Assembly (NCBI RefSeq): GCF_012933655.1
Contig: NZ_JABBJJ010000052.1
Coordinates: forward strand, 1-49,386
Origin: Pyxidicoccus fallax
Lineage (GTDB): Bacteria; Myxococcota; Myxococcia; Myxococcales; Myxococcaceae
Reading direction: 5' to 3'
DNA length: 49,386 nt
The notes under the pieces are model-generated. The model was given only the letters and a program-made list of their open reading frames with translations. It searched no databases and was not told the DNA's origin. Below are positions 8,202 through 17,208 of this stretch, piece after piece. How positions within the stretch are numbered: the first letter of the stretch is position 1; the number at the start of each line of letters is the position of its first letter. The translations under genes were made by a program, and so were the position numbers.

Positions 8202-9322
8202 TGGAGCCCCAGCGCATGCGCATCGTCATCCTCGGCCTGTCCATCACCTCGTCCTGGGGCAACGGGCACGCCACCACCTTCCGCGGGCTCGTGCGCGAGC
8301 TGGTGCGGCGCGGGCACGACGTCCTCTTCCTGGAGCGGGACGTGCCCTGGTACGCGTCCAACCGGGACATGCCCCGGCCGCCCTGGGGCCGCACCGAGCT
8401 GTACGCCGACCTCGCCGACCTGCGCGCCCGCTTCACCGACGACGTGCGCGACGCGGACCTCGTCATCGTGGGCTCCTACGTCCCGCAGGGCGTGGAGGTG
8501 GGCCGCTGGGTGCAGGCCACGGCCCGTGGCATTCCGGCCTTCTATGACATCGACACGCCGGTGACGCTGGCGAAGCTGTCGCGCGGGGACTTCGAGTACC
8601 TCTCGCCCGACCTCATCCCCGGCTACCGGCTGTACCTGTCCTTCACCGGCGGCCCCACGCTGCGCAAGATCGAGCGCGAGCTGGGCTCGCCCGCGGCCCG
8701 CCCGCTGTACTGCAGCGTGGACCCGGAGCTGTACGAGCCGCGCAACTGCGTGGCGAAATGGGACCTGGGCTACCTGGGCACCTACAGCGCGGACCGGCAG
8801 CCCACGCTGGAGCGGCTGATGCTGGAGGCCGCGCGCGAGTGGGACGCGGGGCGCTTCGTCGTCGCGGGCCCGCAGTACCCGGAGGAGGTCCGCTGGCCCG
8901 CCAACGTGCGGCGCGTCGAGCACCTGCCGCCGCCCGAGCACGCGGGCTTCTACTGCGCCCAGCTCTTCACGCTGAACGTGACGCGCGCCGACATGGTGCT
9001 GGCGGGCTACTCGCCGAGCGTGCGCCTCTTCGAGGCGGCCGCGTGCGGCGTCCCCATCATCAGCGACGTGTGGAACGGGCTGGAGAGCGTCTTCGTGCCG
9101 GGGGAGGAAATCCTCCTGGCGCGGACGGAGAAGGACACGCTGGGCTACCTCCGGGACATGACGGAGGCGGACCGGCGTGCCCTGGGAGCGAAGGCGCGGG
9201 CGCGGGTGCTGGCCGAGCACACGGCGGCACACCGGGCCCTGGCGGTGGAGGAGTACGCGCGGGAGGCCAGCCGGGGCGCTGCCTCGGGGACGCCATTGGA
9301 CAGGGTCATCGTGAAACGCTGA
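8201..9322 (+). CDS. CgeB-like glycosyltransferase 3
   Basis: 373-residue third paralogue. The N terminus is MRIVILGLSITSSWGNGHATTFRG (an ATG at 8216 is an alternative start 15 bases in). The C-terminal donor domain has YSPSVRLFEAAACGVPIISDVWNGLE, FVPGEEILLAR and AEHTAAHRALAVEEYA. It is closest to gene 2 in overall plan, sharing the D-x-D-x-P-x-T-L stretch after the first Rossmann domain, so the pair probably arose by tandem duplication. It overlaps gene 2 by one base and is followed after 26 bases by UDP-glucose dehydrogenase. Cytoplasmic glycosyltransferase of unknown specificity. Confidence 0.83.
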   Translation: MEPQRMRIVILGLSITSSWGNGHATTFRGLVRELVRRGHDVLFLERDVPWYASNRDMPRPPWGRTELYADLADLRARFTDDVRDADLVIVGSYVPQGVEVGRWVQATARGIPAFYDIDTPVTLAKLSRGDFEYLSPDLIPGYRLYLSFTGGPTLRKIERELGSPAARPLYCSVDPELYEPRNCVAKWDLGYLGTYSADRQPTLERLMLEAAREWDAGRFVVAGPQYPEEVRWPANVRRVEHLPPPEHAGFYCAQLFTLNVTRADMVLAGYSPSVRLFEAAACGVPIISDVWNGLESVFVPGEEILLARTEKDTLGYLRDMTEADRRALGAKARARVLAEHTAAHRALAVEEYAREASRGAASGTPLDRVIVKR

Positions 9323-9348
9323 GCGAGAAGGAAGCGGGGGGTCAACCA

Positions 9349-10647
9349 ATGAAGATCGCGGTGGTGGGAACGGGATATGTCGGGCTCGTAGCGGGCACCT
9401 GCTTCGCCGAGTCGGGGAACGAGGTCACCTGCGTGGACGTGGACGAGCGGAAGGTCCGCGCCCTCCAGGAGGGAAGGGTTCCCATCTACGAGCCGGGGCT
9501 GGAGGAGCTGCTGCACCGCAACTCCGCCGCGCACCGGCTGCACTTCACCACCGACCTGGGCAAGGCGGTGTCCTCCGCCCAGGTGGTCTTCATCGCCGTG
9601 GGCACGCCCGAGGGCGAGAGCGGTGACGCCGACCTCCAGTACGTGCTGGCCGCCGCCGAGGGCATCGGCAAGGCCATGAAGCAGTACACGGTGGTGGTGG
9701 ACAAGAGCACCGTGCCGGTGGGCACCGCGGACAAGGTGCGGGAGACCATCTCCAAGGTGACGAGCGTCGAGTTCGACGTCGTCTCCAACCCGGAGTTCCT
9801 CAAGGAGGGCGCGGCGCTGGAGGACTTCCTCAAGCCGGACCGCGTCGTCATCGGCACCTCGTCCGAGCGCGCGCGCAGAATCATGGGCGAGCTGTACGCG
9901 CCCTTCGTGCGCACGGAGAACCCCATCCTCTTCATGGACGCGCGCTCGGCGGAGCTGACGAAGTACGCCGCCAACGCGATGCTGGCCACGCGCATCTCGT
10001 TCATGAACGACGTCGCCGCGCTCTGCGAGAAGGTGGGCGCGGACGTGGAGTTCGTGCGCAAGGGCCTGGGCTCGGACAAGCGCATTGGCTACCCGTTCCT
10101 CCATCCGGGCTGCGGCTATGGCGGCTCCTGCTTCCCGAAGGACGTGAAGGCGCTGGTGGCCACGGCGCGCGAGTTCGGCCTGGAGCTGGACTTGCTGCGC
10201 GCGGTGGAGCGCACCAACGCGCGGCAGAAGCGCTCGCTCTTGGCGAAGGCGCTGCGGCACTACGGCGACGTGGCGGACCGCACGTTCGCGGTGTGGGGCC
10301 TGGCCTTCAAGCCGAAGACGGACGACATGCGCGAGGCCCCGGCGGTGGAACTCATCGAGGGTCTGCTGGGCAAGGGCGCCCGGGTGCAGGTGCATGACCC
10401 GGTGGCCGCGAAGGTGGCGGAGCGCTACTTCGGCAACCGCGTGCTGTACGCGCCGTCCAACTACGCGGCGGCGGAAGGGGCGGACGGCCTCTTCCTCGTC
10501 ACCGAGTGGAACGAGTTCCGCCGGCCGGACTTCAAGAAGCTCAAGAGCCTGATGAAGGAACACGTCATCTTCGACGGCCGCAACATCTTCGACCCGGTGC
10601 GGGTGAAGGAAGAGGGCTTCGCGTACTACGGCATCGGCCGCTCGTAG
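9349..10647 (+). CDS. ugd: UDP-glucose 6-dehydrogenase
   Basis: Oxidises UDP-glucose to UDP-glucuronate with two NAD+ in the cytoplasm, providing the acidic sugar precursor for the operon's glycan. The 432 residues match the family's usual length. The N-terminal Rossmann motif is GTGYVGLVAG (residues 7-16); the catalytic Cys261 lies in GCGYGGSCFPKD; KSTVPVGT, NPEFLKEG, the central helix TKYAANAMLATRISFMND and the C-terminal WGLAFKPKTDDMREAP complete the three-domain enzyme. The ATG at 9349 is preceded by a GGGGGG run seven bases upstream. It is the last gene of the operon and is followed by a hairpin. Confidence 0.96.
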   Translation: MKIAVVGTGYVGLVAGTCFAESGNEVTCVDVDERKVRALQEGRVPIYEPGLEELLHRNSAAHRLHFTTDLGKAVSSAQVVFIAVGTPEGESGDADLQYVLAAAEGIGKAMKQYTVVVDKSTVPVGTADKVRETISKVTSVEFDVVSNPEFLKEGAALEDFLKPDRVVIGTSSERARRIMGELYAPFVRTENPILFMDARSAELTKYAANAMLATRISFMNDVAALCEKVGADVEFVRKGLGSDKRIGYPFLHPGCGYGGSCFPKDVKALVATAREFGLELDLLRAVERTNARQKRSLLAKALRHYGDVADRTFAVWGLAFKPKTDDMREAPAVELIEGLLGKGARVQVHDPVAAKVAERYFGNRVLYAPSNYAAAEGADGLFLVTEWNEFRRPDFKKLKSLMKEHVIFDGRNIFDPVRVKEEGFAYYGIGRS

Positions 10648-10687
10648 CGGCGGGTATCGCTCGAGCGGGTAGGGCTCCATCCCGAGA

Positions 10688-10731
10688 GGGGCTTCGCGGT
10701 CCGCGGCACCGGCCGCTCGCGGCGAAGCCCC
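10688..10731. terminator. hairpin between convergent genes
   Basis: Perfect 10-bp inverted repeat: GGGGCTTCGC at 10688-10697 pairs with GCGAAGCCCC at 10722-10731, around a 24-base GC-rich loop. It sits between the ends of ugd and the convergent repeat-protein gene, so it can act as a terminator for both strands. No T-run follows on either strand, so termination could be Rho-assisted. Confidence 0.5.
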
Positions 10732-10789
10732 CGTGGCTGGGCTGAAGCTCCACGGAGCACCAGGCTCCGCTATGGGGTGGCGAAGCTCC

Positions 10790-13700
10790 TCACGCGGACT
10801 GCTTCACCATCTCCCGGGGCGGGAAGACCACCTGCGCGGCACCGGAGACCAGCGGCGACGGGTCGGCCTGGAGCTTCTCCAGGCGCGCCAACCGCTCCGG
10901 CGTCCACCCGCGGCCCGGGGCCGCGTCGCGAATCAGGCACCACACGGCCACGCGCCGGGCCTCCGCGCTCGGGCTCGCGGTGAGCCGCGCCTCCACCGCC
11001 TCCAGCATCGCGGCGGGAATCGCGTCGACCACCTCCCGGCACGCCTCCAGCGCATCTGGCAGCAGGTGCCCCGACTCGCCCATGTGCGCCAGCCGCTCCG
11101 CCAGCTCCACGGGCTCCAGGGCCGCCGCCGCGCAGCGCACGCGCAGCGGCGCCAGCCGGACATCCTTCGCCAGGACGCGCTCCGCCGCGGCCGCCGCCAG
11201 CATGTAGCTGGCGCGGGACTTCACCCGCAGGCTCAGCAGCTGCCCGAGCGCCACGCTCAGCGCGCGCCGGTCCACCGCCACCGAGTCCAGCATCCCCTCC
11301 AGTCGCTCCAGGTCCTGCTCGTTGGAGCGGTGAAGCACGGCGCGCATGGCCGCGGCCACCTCGTCGTCATACGGCGAGGCCAGCCGCGCGCCGCACGCGG
11401 ACAGGAAGGTGCGCTCGGTGTCCCTCACGGAGAGGAACGCCGCTCGCTGGAGCAAATCGATACGGGCCTCGGGCTCGGGCCGGGCCAGCACGCGCCCCAG
11501 CAGCGCGGACAGCTTCCGGTCCGACGCCTCGGTGAGCCGGTCCGCGGGGATGTCTCCCAGGCGCGAGGCCATGACCCAGTCCGCCCCGTCCACCGCGCGG
11601 TCGAGGACGGCCCACGTCGGCTCGCGGTCCAGGTGGTCCCACAGCGCGCGCAGCATGGCGATGCGCACGTCCCGGTGCAGCGCCATCCCGTCCAGCTCCA
11701 GGAGCCGCGCGTAGGCCGCGTCGGAGCGCAGCTCGCCCAGCAGGCGCACCACCTCCTTGGCGATGGTGACCTTGGTCAGCGGCACCTCGGACAGCAGGGA
11801 CACCACCCGCGCGGGAGGCATGCCGTTGAAGGCGCGGCGCAGCCCGTAGATGGCGATACGGCCGCGGACATCCTCCAGGCAGCGCAGCAGCGTGGGCACG
11901 CCCTGGCCCTGGTCGCACCGCGCCAGCACCCGGATGGCCCTCTCCTGCACCGCCGGCCGCGAGTCATCCGCCAGCGCGCACAGCCGGTCCATGGGCGCCC
12001 AGTCGATGGCCGCGAGCAGCGTGGTGGCCCACAGCAGCGTCGGGGTGTCCCGCTCGGGGTCCTCGAACATCCGCCCCACCGCGCCCGAGTAGAGGGCGCA
12101 CTGCTCCGACGTCCACCGGAAGAAGCCGCCCTCGAAGGACAGCAGCCAGCCCGTCTTCCCCGTCGCGAAGCGGCCCTGGATGACGGGCGCGCCCAGGTAG
12201 GGCGTCAGCAGGTCTTGCCGGCGGCGGTGCAGGTAGTCGTGCACCCAGACGATGACGCTGGCGTCCGCCTTCAGCAGCGCGGGCAGCAGCCGGTCGAACG
12301 CGGTCCACGCCTTCTTGCGCAGCACCCCGAGCGCCGGAGGCGTGTGCTTGTCCATCCGCAGCGCCAGGCGCTCCAGTCCGGAGACCAGCTCGACGTGGAG
12401 GGCCTCGCCCTCCTCCTGCGCGTCGGCCAGCGCGATGAGTTCCGCGTACCAGCCCGTGTCGAGCCAGCGCCGCACGGTGGCGCCCAGCGTGGCCTCGAAC
12501 CGCTCGCGGCCATGCTCGGACAGCCACAGGCTGAGCCCCAGCGACAGGCCGGACCAGGGCGTCGCGTCGCGCAGGGAGACGATGACCTCCGGCAGGCCCG
12601 GCACGAGGTTCGCCCGCTCGCCGAGGCTCCGCACCAGCTCCAGCAGGGGCCCGCCCCGCTCGCGCTCCGCCCAACCCTTCGCGATGGCGAGGAGCTGGGG
12701 CGCGGCGGCGCGCACCTCGTCATCGGTGAGGTACTCGCCCAGCCGGCAGCTGTAGAGGCGGCCCCGCTCCTTGAGGAGGGTGGCCAGCCACGAGGCGCCC
12801 CAGGCGGGCTCCCGGGCGAAGGTGCGCAGCACCAGCGTCTCCGCGAGCTGCGCGGTGCCATGGGACAGGTCGGCCGCGTCGAGCGCGTCGCGCACCATGC
12901 GCCCCACGGCCTCGGTGTGCTCGCGGCGCCACACGCGGCGGGGCCACTTCACCAGCGCGCCCAGCATCGCCCCGCGCACGGGGTCCTGCTCGTTCTTGCG
13001 CGCCAGCACCAGGGGCAGGGCGCGGTCCACGAGGGCGGGCTCGTCGGGGCGCAGCCCGGGGATGGCCAGCAGCGTGGTCAACGCCGCGCCGCGCATGCCG
13101 GCCTCGGGGTGGCCCAGGTAGGACTGGAGGGCGGACTGCGCCTCGTCCCAGGGCAGCAGGCGCGCGTACTCCATGCGCTGCTGGGCACGGGTGCCCAGGG
13201 CGATGACTTCCGTCAGGTGCCGGCGCGCCTCGCGCTCCCGCAGGTCGATGGGCAGCGCCCGCAGCACGCCCACGGAGATGACGCCGTCGCGGTTGCGCGT
13301 GGCGACGCTCCAGCGCGAGTACACGTGCTCGCGCGCGGTGGAGTCGGTGATGGAGCGCAGCAGCTCCGTGCCCCAGTCGGGCGCCACGTCCACCGCGGCG
13401 CACCATGCCTCGACGACGGCGCGGCGCGCGGGCTCGGAGAGGAGGGGCAGCAGCGTCTTCGCGTCGCCCAGCGAGCCGGGGGCGCGGCGCACGAGCCACG
13501 CGAGCGACTCCACGGCCAGACGGGGCGCGGCGCGGGCGAACAGCTTCTCGGGAGGGGTGGCGTGCTCGTGCCGCTGGAACAGGGCCACCGCGGCCTCGGG
13601 ACGGCGTATCACCAGCCACTTCCAGTCCTCGGCATCGGGGTGGATGCGCCGGTCGAGCAGCAGCTCGAACAGCTCCAACGCCGCGTCGGGCGCCTGGTCG

Positions 13701-14335
13701 GCGATGCGGGCCAGGTAGGAGTGGATGAGCTGACGCGTCACCGGGTCGGGCTCGCCGGGCACGGCCCCCAACCACCCCGCGAGCAGCTCCCCGAGGATGT
13801 CCGGGGCATGGCGCGCCATCCGGTCATAGAAGCGGTAGCCCGGCATCTCCAGGGCCCGCGCGAGGTGACGGCGGATGCCGTCGGGCGTCCCGAGGGGGAC
13901 GGCGTCGGCGAAGTCGGTGACACCGTCGCGGGCGGCGAGCCAGTCGAGGTACGTGTCGATGACCCCCTGGCGTCCCCGCCGCATGAGGCCGCGGAGGAGG
14001 TCGCCCTCGCGGCGCATGGCATAGGCCATCTTCAGTGCCTCCAGCGCCTGGGTGTCGTCGCAGGCGATGGGCACGAGCTGGAAGGCCAGCGAGCGGATGC
14101 GGCGGGACGCGTCGGACGTGGCGCGGAGCACCTGGGCCCCGTCGCGCCGGGTGTACTGGGCGAAGAGGGCGAGCCGTCGCTCGTACGCGTCACCTTCCGA
14201 CAGGCCGTCCAGCGCGGCGCGGACCTCCGGCTCCACCGGTGCGCGGCGCCCCAATTCCACCATGCGGTGGACGCGGGCGACGTCGTGGGTGGAGGACAGC
14301 TCGGCGCGGAGCTCGGACAGGCGGATGTCGGGCAT
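10790..14335 (-). CDS. giant HEAT/ARM-type repeat protein, function unknown
   Basis: 1181-residue, entirely alpha-helical-looking protein with no signal peptide or membrane segment. Paired amphipathic helices recur along its length (for example RPAVQERAIRVLARC, PTLLRCLEDVRGRIAIYGLRRAF, DVRIAMLRALWDHL, DAAYARLLELDG), as in HEAT or ARM solenoids. Similar very long HEAT proteins occur in myxobacteria, often near regulatory genes, but no catalytic motif is present here and I do not recognise a named family. The ATG at 14335 begins MPDIRLSELRAEL. It lies 47 bases downstream of the CLC transporter gene on the same strand, so both may be co-transcribed. A long open frame exists on the opposite strand but is a shadow of GC-biased coding. 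Confidence 0.8.
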   Translation of the reverse strand: MPDIRLSELRAELSSTHDVARVHRMVELGRRAPVEPEVRAALDGLSEGDAYERRLALFAQYTRRDGAQVLRATSDASRRIRSLAFQLVPIACDDTQALEALKMAYAMRREGDLLRGLMRRGRQGVIDTYLDWLAARDGVTDFADAVPLGTPDGIRRHLARALEMPGYRFYDRMARHAPDILGELLAGWLGAVPGEPDPVTRQLIHSYLARIADQAPDAALELFELLLDRRIHPDAEDWKWLVIRRPEAAVALFQRHEHATPPEKLFARAAPRLAVESLAWLVRRAPGSLGDAKTLLPLLSEPARRAVVEAWCAAVDVAPDWGTELLRSITDSTAREHVYSRWSVATRNRDGVISVGVLRALPIDLREREARRHLTEVIALGTRAQQRMEYARLLPWDEAQSALQSYLGHPEAGMRGAALTTLLAIPGLRPDEPALVDRALPLVLARKNEQDPVRGAMLGALVKWPRRVWRREHTEAVGRMVRDALDAADLSHGTAQLAETLVLRTFAREPAWGASWLATLLKERGRLYSCRLGEYLTDDEVRAAAPQLLAIAKGWAERERGGPLLELVRSLGERANLVPGLPEVIVSLRDATPWSGLSLGLSLWLSEHGRERFEATLGATVRRWLDTGWYAELIALADAQEEGEALHVELVSGLERLALRMDKHTPPALGVLRKKAWTAFDRLLPALLKADASVIVWVHDYLHRRRQDLLTPYLGAPVIQGRFATGKTGWLLSFEGGFFRWTSEQCALYSGAVGRMFEDPERDTPTLLWATTLLAAIDWAPMDRLCALADDSRPAVQERAIRVLARCDQGQGVPTLLRCLEDVRGRIAIYGLRRAFNGMPPARVVSLLSEVPLTKVTIAKEVVRLLGELRSDAAYARLLELDGMALHRDVRIAMLRALWDHLDREPTWAVLDRAVDGADWVMASRLGDIPADRLTEASDRKLSALLGRVLARPEPEARIDLLQRAAFLSVRDTERTFLSACGARLASPYDDEVAAAMRAVLHRSNEQDLERLEGMLDSVAVDRRALSVALGQLLSLRVKSRASYMLAAAAAERVLAKDVRLAPLRVRCAAAALEPVELAERLAHMGESGHLLPDALEACREVVDAIPAAMLEAVEARLTASPSAEARRVAVWCLIRDAAPGRGWTPERLARLEKLQADPSPLVSGAAQVVFPPREMVKQSA

Positions 14336-14382
14336 GGCGCCAAGGATGGCAGTCCACCCTCATTCCTGACAAACCTCTGGGG

Positions 14383-16488
14383 CTAGTGCGACGCCTCGGT
14401 GGGGCTGACGGGATAGTCGCCGCGCGCGTGGGCCTTGGCGTGCTGGGCGAAGAGGAAGCGGCGCACGGCGCCCCGGGTGAGCAGCCCGCAGGTGGGCTCG
14501 CCCGGTGGCGCGCTGACGGGAAGTGCGTCCACGTCCTCCTGGTCCATGACGCGCAGCGCCTGGGCGAGGTCCGAGTCCGGGGACAACAGGGGCGTCTTGC
14601 GGGCCAGGTCGCTGGCCACCAGGAGCGGGTACACGGACTCGTCGCGCCACACCTCGCGCAGGTGCTCCACCTGCACGGTGCCGTAGACGCGGCCGGCGGT
14701 GTCCAGCACGGGAAGGGTGCCCGCCTCCGAGGTGAGCAGCAGGTCCGTCAGCGGGCGCAGCGGCGTGCCCGCGGGCACGGGTGTCAGCCGCGCCATCACC
14801 TCGCGCACGGGGGTGCCCTCCAGCAGGTCCGCGTCGCTCTGCACCTTCGGCGCCTTGCGCTCGGTGAGGTAGTGGCACAGCGCGGAGGCGATGGTGCACG
14901 TCACCATCAGCGGCAGGATGATGTCGTGGTTCCCGCTCAGCTCGTAGAGCATCATCATCCCGGTGAGCGGGCCGCGGTTGAGCGCGGCCACGGCGCCGCC
15001 CATGCCCACCAGGGCGTACGCGCCGCTGGGGCCGGTGCCCTCCGGGAAGAAGTAATGCACCACCGTGCCGAAGGCGCCGCCCGCCATGGCGCCGATGACG
15101 GCCGCCGGGAAGAAGGTGCCGCCCGAGCCGCCGGAGCCGATGGTGATGGCCGTGGCCACCAGCTTCAGCACGCACGCGGTGACGAGGAAGAGGAAGGGCA
15201 GCCGCCCCAGCGCCGCCAGGTTGATGTAGTCGTGCCCGCTGCCCCACACCGTGGGGCTGAGGAAGGCCAGCAGGCCCGCGCACAGCCCGCCCAGGCCCGC
15301 GCGCACCGCCAGCGGCCGCTTGGCCAGCCAGGGCGACAGCCGCCCTCCGCCGCGCCCATGGAAGTAGTGCTCCACCCCATGGAGGAAGCGCACGAAGGTG
15401 AAGGCCAGCAGGCCGCATGCGATGCCCAGCCCCGCGTATGCCAGCACCTCCGAGCCGCTGACCAGCTCGTACGGGACGCGGCGGAGCATGGGAACCTCGC
15501 CCAGCACGCCCTGGCTCACCAGCGTGCCCGCCACGCTGGCGAGGATGATGGGCGAGAAGACGCGCAGCTCGAACTCGCGGAGGATGATTTCCATCGCGAA
15601 CACCGCGCCGGCGATGGGGGCGTTGAAGGACGCGGAGATGCCCGCGCCCGCGCCGCAGGCCAGGAGGATGGACAGCTCCTTCCGGCTGAAGCCCAGCACG
15701 CGGCCCACGCTGGAGGCGAACGCGGCGCCGCCGTAGACGATGGGCCCCTCGCGCCCCGCCGAGCCGCCCGAGCCGATGGTGATGGCCGAGGCCACCAGCT
15801 TCAACAGCCCGCGGTCCGCCGGCACCACGTTGGCGCCGCTCTTCACCGCGCGCACCACCTCCGGTACGCCGTGGCCGTGCGTCTCGGGCCGGTCGCGCAG
15901 CAGCCGCCCCACCACGATGCCGCCCAGCGTGGGCGCCAGCAGCATCAGCCACCACGGCAGGTGTGGCAGCGCCTCCGGTAGGTTGTGCGAGTGGCCGAAC
16001 ACGCTGTTGAGCGCCGCCAGGCCCACCAGCGGGTAGTAGAGCGACAGCGCGCCCAGGGCCAGGAGCGACAACAGCCGCAGCCGGCGCTTCACCTCGTCGC
16101 GGGGGCCACCGGGCTCGATGACTCGCGACAGCAGCAGCGCCCCCAGCGCCAGCGGCACGCCGACGAAGGCGTACTCCGGATGCCAGCGCGCCGAGGCGAA
16201 CGCCTCCATCAGACTGCGCAGCTGCCCCCGGCGCAGCGTGTGCGTCAGCTCGGCCGCGCCGAAGGTGAGCCCGCTCACCAGGCCGATGAGGTTGGCGAAG
16301 ATGCCGGCCGCCAGCCCGCTGTAGAGCCCCACCACCGCCCCCGCCACCGGCAGCACCGACGGGCCCGGAAGCCGCAGCCGGTTGGAGGCCTGGAGGAGCG
16401 CGTGGATGGAGCGACTCAGGCCCGCGCGGAGGCGGACCCAGGCGGCGTGTCGGAGTGCTGCGTGGGCCGTGGGTGCCTCGCCATTCAT
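14383..16488 (-). CDS. CLC-type chloride channel/transporter with C-terminal CBS pair
   Basis: Inner-membrane CLC protein of 701 residues. The chloride-selectivity motifs are present: GSGGSAGREGP (the gating Glu of H+/Cl- exchangers), the later GSGGSGGTFFP and GSGHDYINLA, spread over about ten hydrophobic segments. The C-terminal 140 residues contain two CBS-like halves (VREVMARLTPVPAGTPL, then DLAQALRVMDQEDVDALPVS), which usually bind adenine nucleotides and tune transport. The ATG at 16488 was chosen because GGGAG lies five bases upstream; a start at 16527 would add 13 residues. The presence of the gating Glu favours a proton-coupled exchanger over a channel. Likely role: acid or osmotic homeostasis. 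Confidence 0.93.
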   Translation of the reverse strand: MNGEAPTAHAALRHAAWVRLRAGLSRSIHALLQASNRLRLPGPSVLPVAGAVVGLYSGLAAGIFANLIGLVSGLTFGAAELTHTLRRGQLRSLMEAFASARWHPEYAFVGVPLALGALLLSRVIEPGGPRDEVKRRLRLLSLLALGALSLYYPLVGLAALNSVFGHSHNLPEALPHLPWWLMLLAPTLGGIVVGRLLRDRPETHGHGVPEVVRAVKSGANVVPADRGLLKLVASAITIGSGGSAGREGPIVYGGAAFASSVGRVLGFSRKELSILLACGAGAGISASFNAPIAGAVFAMEIILREFELRVFSPIILASVAGTLVSQGVLGEVPMLRRVPYELVSGSEVLAYAGLGIACGLLAFTFVRFLHGVEHYFHGRGGGRLSPWLAKRPLAVRAGLGGLCAGLLAFLSPTVWGSGHDYINLAALGRLPFLFLVTACVLKLVATAITIGSGGSGGTFFPAAVIGAMAGGAFGTVVHYFFPEGTGPSGAYALVGMGGAVAALNRGPLTGMMMLYELSGNHDIILPLMVTCTIASALCHYLTERKAPKVQSDADLLEGTPVREVMARLTPVPAGTPLRPLTDLLLTSEAGTLPVLDTAGRVYGTVQVEHLREVWRDESVYPLLVASDLARKTPLLSPDSDLAQALRVMDQEDVDALPVSAPPGEPTCGLLTRGAVRRFLFAQHAKAHARGDYPVSPTEASH

Positions 16489-16688
16489 TGGGGCTCCCAC
16501 TAAGCAGGGATGAGGGGGACGCTTCAAGCTCCGCGAATGGGTTGTCGGGCCGGCGGCACTCCGTGCCTTCCATGGGGCGCGTGGCCGGCGGGGGAGCAGG
16601 CGGGCGTGCTACGAAAGGAGGGGCCGGAGGCGCAGAGGACACACGGGCGTGGCGGGACTCCGGCACCGCCGCGCACAGAGGGCTTCGC
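16489..16688. promoter_or_regulatory. divergent promoter region between CLC gene and selenoprotein-type peroxiredoxin
   Basis: 200-base divergent intergenic region. It carries the GGGAG ribosome site of the CLC gene on the minus strand and a GAGGG ribosome site six bases before the ATG at 16689 on the plus strand. No clear -35/-10 pair could be assigned. Confidence 0.4.
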
Positions 16689-17126
16689 ATGCTCAAGCCA
16701 GGAGACGTGGCACCGGACTTCAACGTCCGGGACCACACCGGCCGGGTGCACCGGCTGGCGGACTACCACGGGAAGAACGTGGTGCTGTGGTTCTACCCGA
16801 AGGCGGACACCCCGGGTTGAACGGCCCAGGGTTGCGGGTTCCGCGACCAGAAGACGCAGTACGACGAGAAGAACGCGGTGATTCTGGGAGTCAGCTTCGA
16901 CACGTTGGAGGAGAACAAGGCGTTCGCGGAGAAGTTCGGGTTCACCTTCCCGCTGCTGAGTGACACGGACCGGAAGCTGGGGCTCGCCTATGGCGCCTGC
17001 GACGACGTGAAGTCGCCGAACGCGCGCCGGGTGGGCGTCATCATCGGCCCGGATGGGAAGGTGAAGGCGTGGTACCCGAAGGTGGATGCACGCGCCTTTC
17101 CGCAGGAGGCGCTGAAGCAGCTCTGA
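16689..17126 (+). CDS. Bcp/PrxQ peroxiredoxin with in-frame TGA (selenocysteine) at the peroxidatic position
   Basis: 145-residue thioredoxin-fold peroxidase of the Bcp/PrxQ class, reducing hydroperoxides in the cytoplasm. It reads MLKPGDVAPDFNVRD, then FYPKADTPG, then TGA at 16818-16820, then TAQGCGFRD in the same frame through to QEALKQL. Relatives have PGCT here, so the TGA replaces exactly the peroxidatic Cys (residue 44); the PrxQ resolving Cys is kept at residue 49. No frameshift or other stop occurs, and an SECIS-like hairpin follows. The ATG has GAGGG six bases upstream. Read as Sec, the protein is complete and full-length for the family. The alternatives are a nonsense mutation or a sequencing error. 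Conventional gene callers would split it into a 5' piece and a GTG-started 3' piece at 16878. Confidence 0.85.
16830..16848 (+). promoter_or_regulatory. candidate bacterial SECIS hairpin
   Basis: An 8-bp stem (16830-16837 with 16841-16848, seven Watson-Crick pairs and one G-U) closes a three-base loop GUU whose first base is G. The loop begins 17 bases after the TGA. This fits the published bSECIS pattern (apical loop about 16-37 bases downstream with a G among its first two bases). Caveat: the same bases encode the conserved residues GCGFRD, so part of the pairing could be fortuitous. Confidence 0.65.
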
Positions 17127-17152
17127 GGCCGTGCGCGTCGTACCCGTGACTT

Positions 17153-17190
17153 CGGGACGCGTCCGGCCTTGAACCCCGGACGCGCCCCGG
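17153..17190. terminator. terminator hairpin between convergent genes
   Basis: Inverted repeat CGGG-a-CGCGTCCGG (17153-17166) / CCGGACGCG-c-CCCG (17176-17189) with one mismatch and a nine-base loop, followed by GTTTC. It lies between the peroxiredoxin stop and the convergent anti-sigma gene and probably terminates both. Confidence 0.55.
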
Positions 17191-17208
17191 TTTCGGGCAC
17201 GAAGCCCC

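Noticed and set aside
10733-14386. 1217-codon open frame on the plus strand opposite the HEAT-repeat gene
   Set aside because: Gln/Arg/His-rich composition typical of antisense frames in GC3-biased genes; no domain, no ribosome site.
16818-16820. TGA in the peroxiredoxin as a simple nonsense mutation or sequencing error
   Set aside because: It falls exactly on the catalytic Cys codon, the frame continues intact and an SECIS-like hairpin follows. It cannot be fully excluded without genome-wide data.
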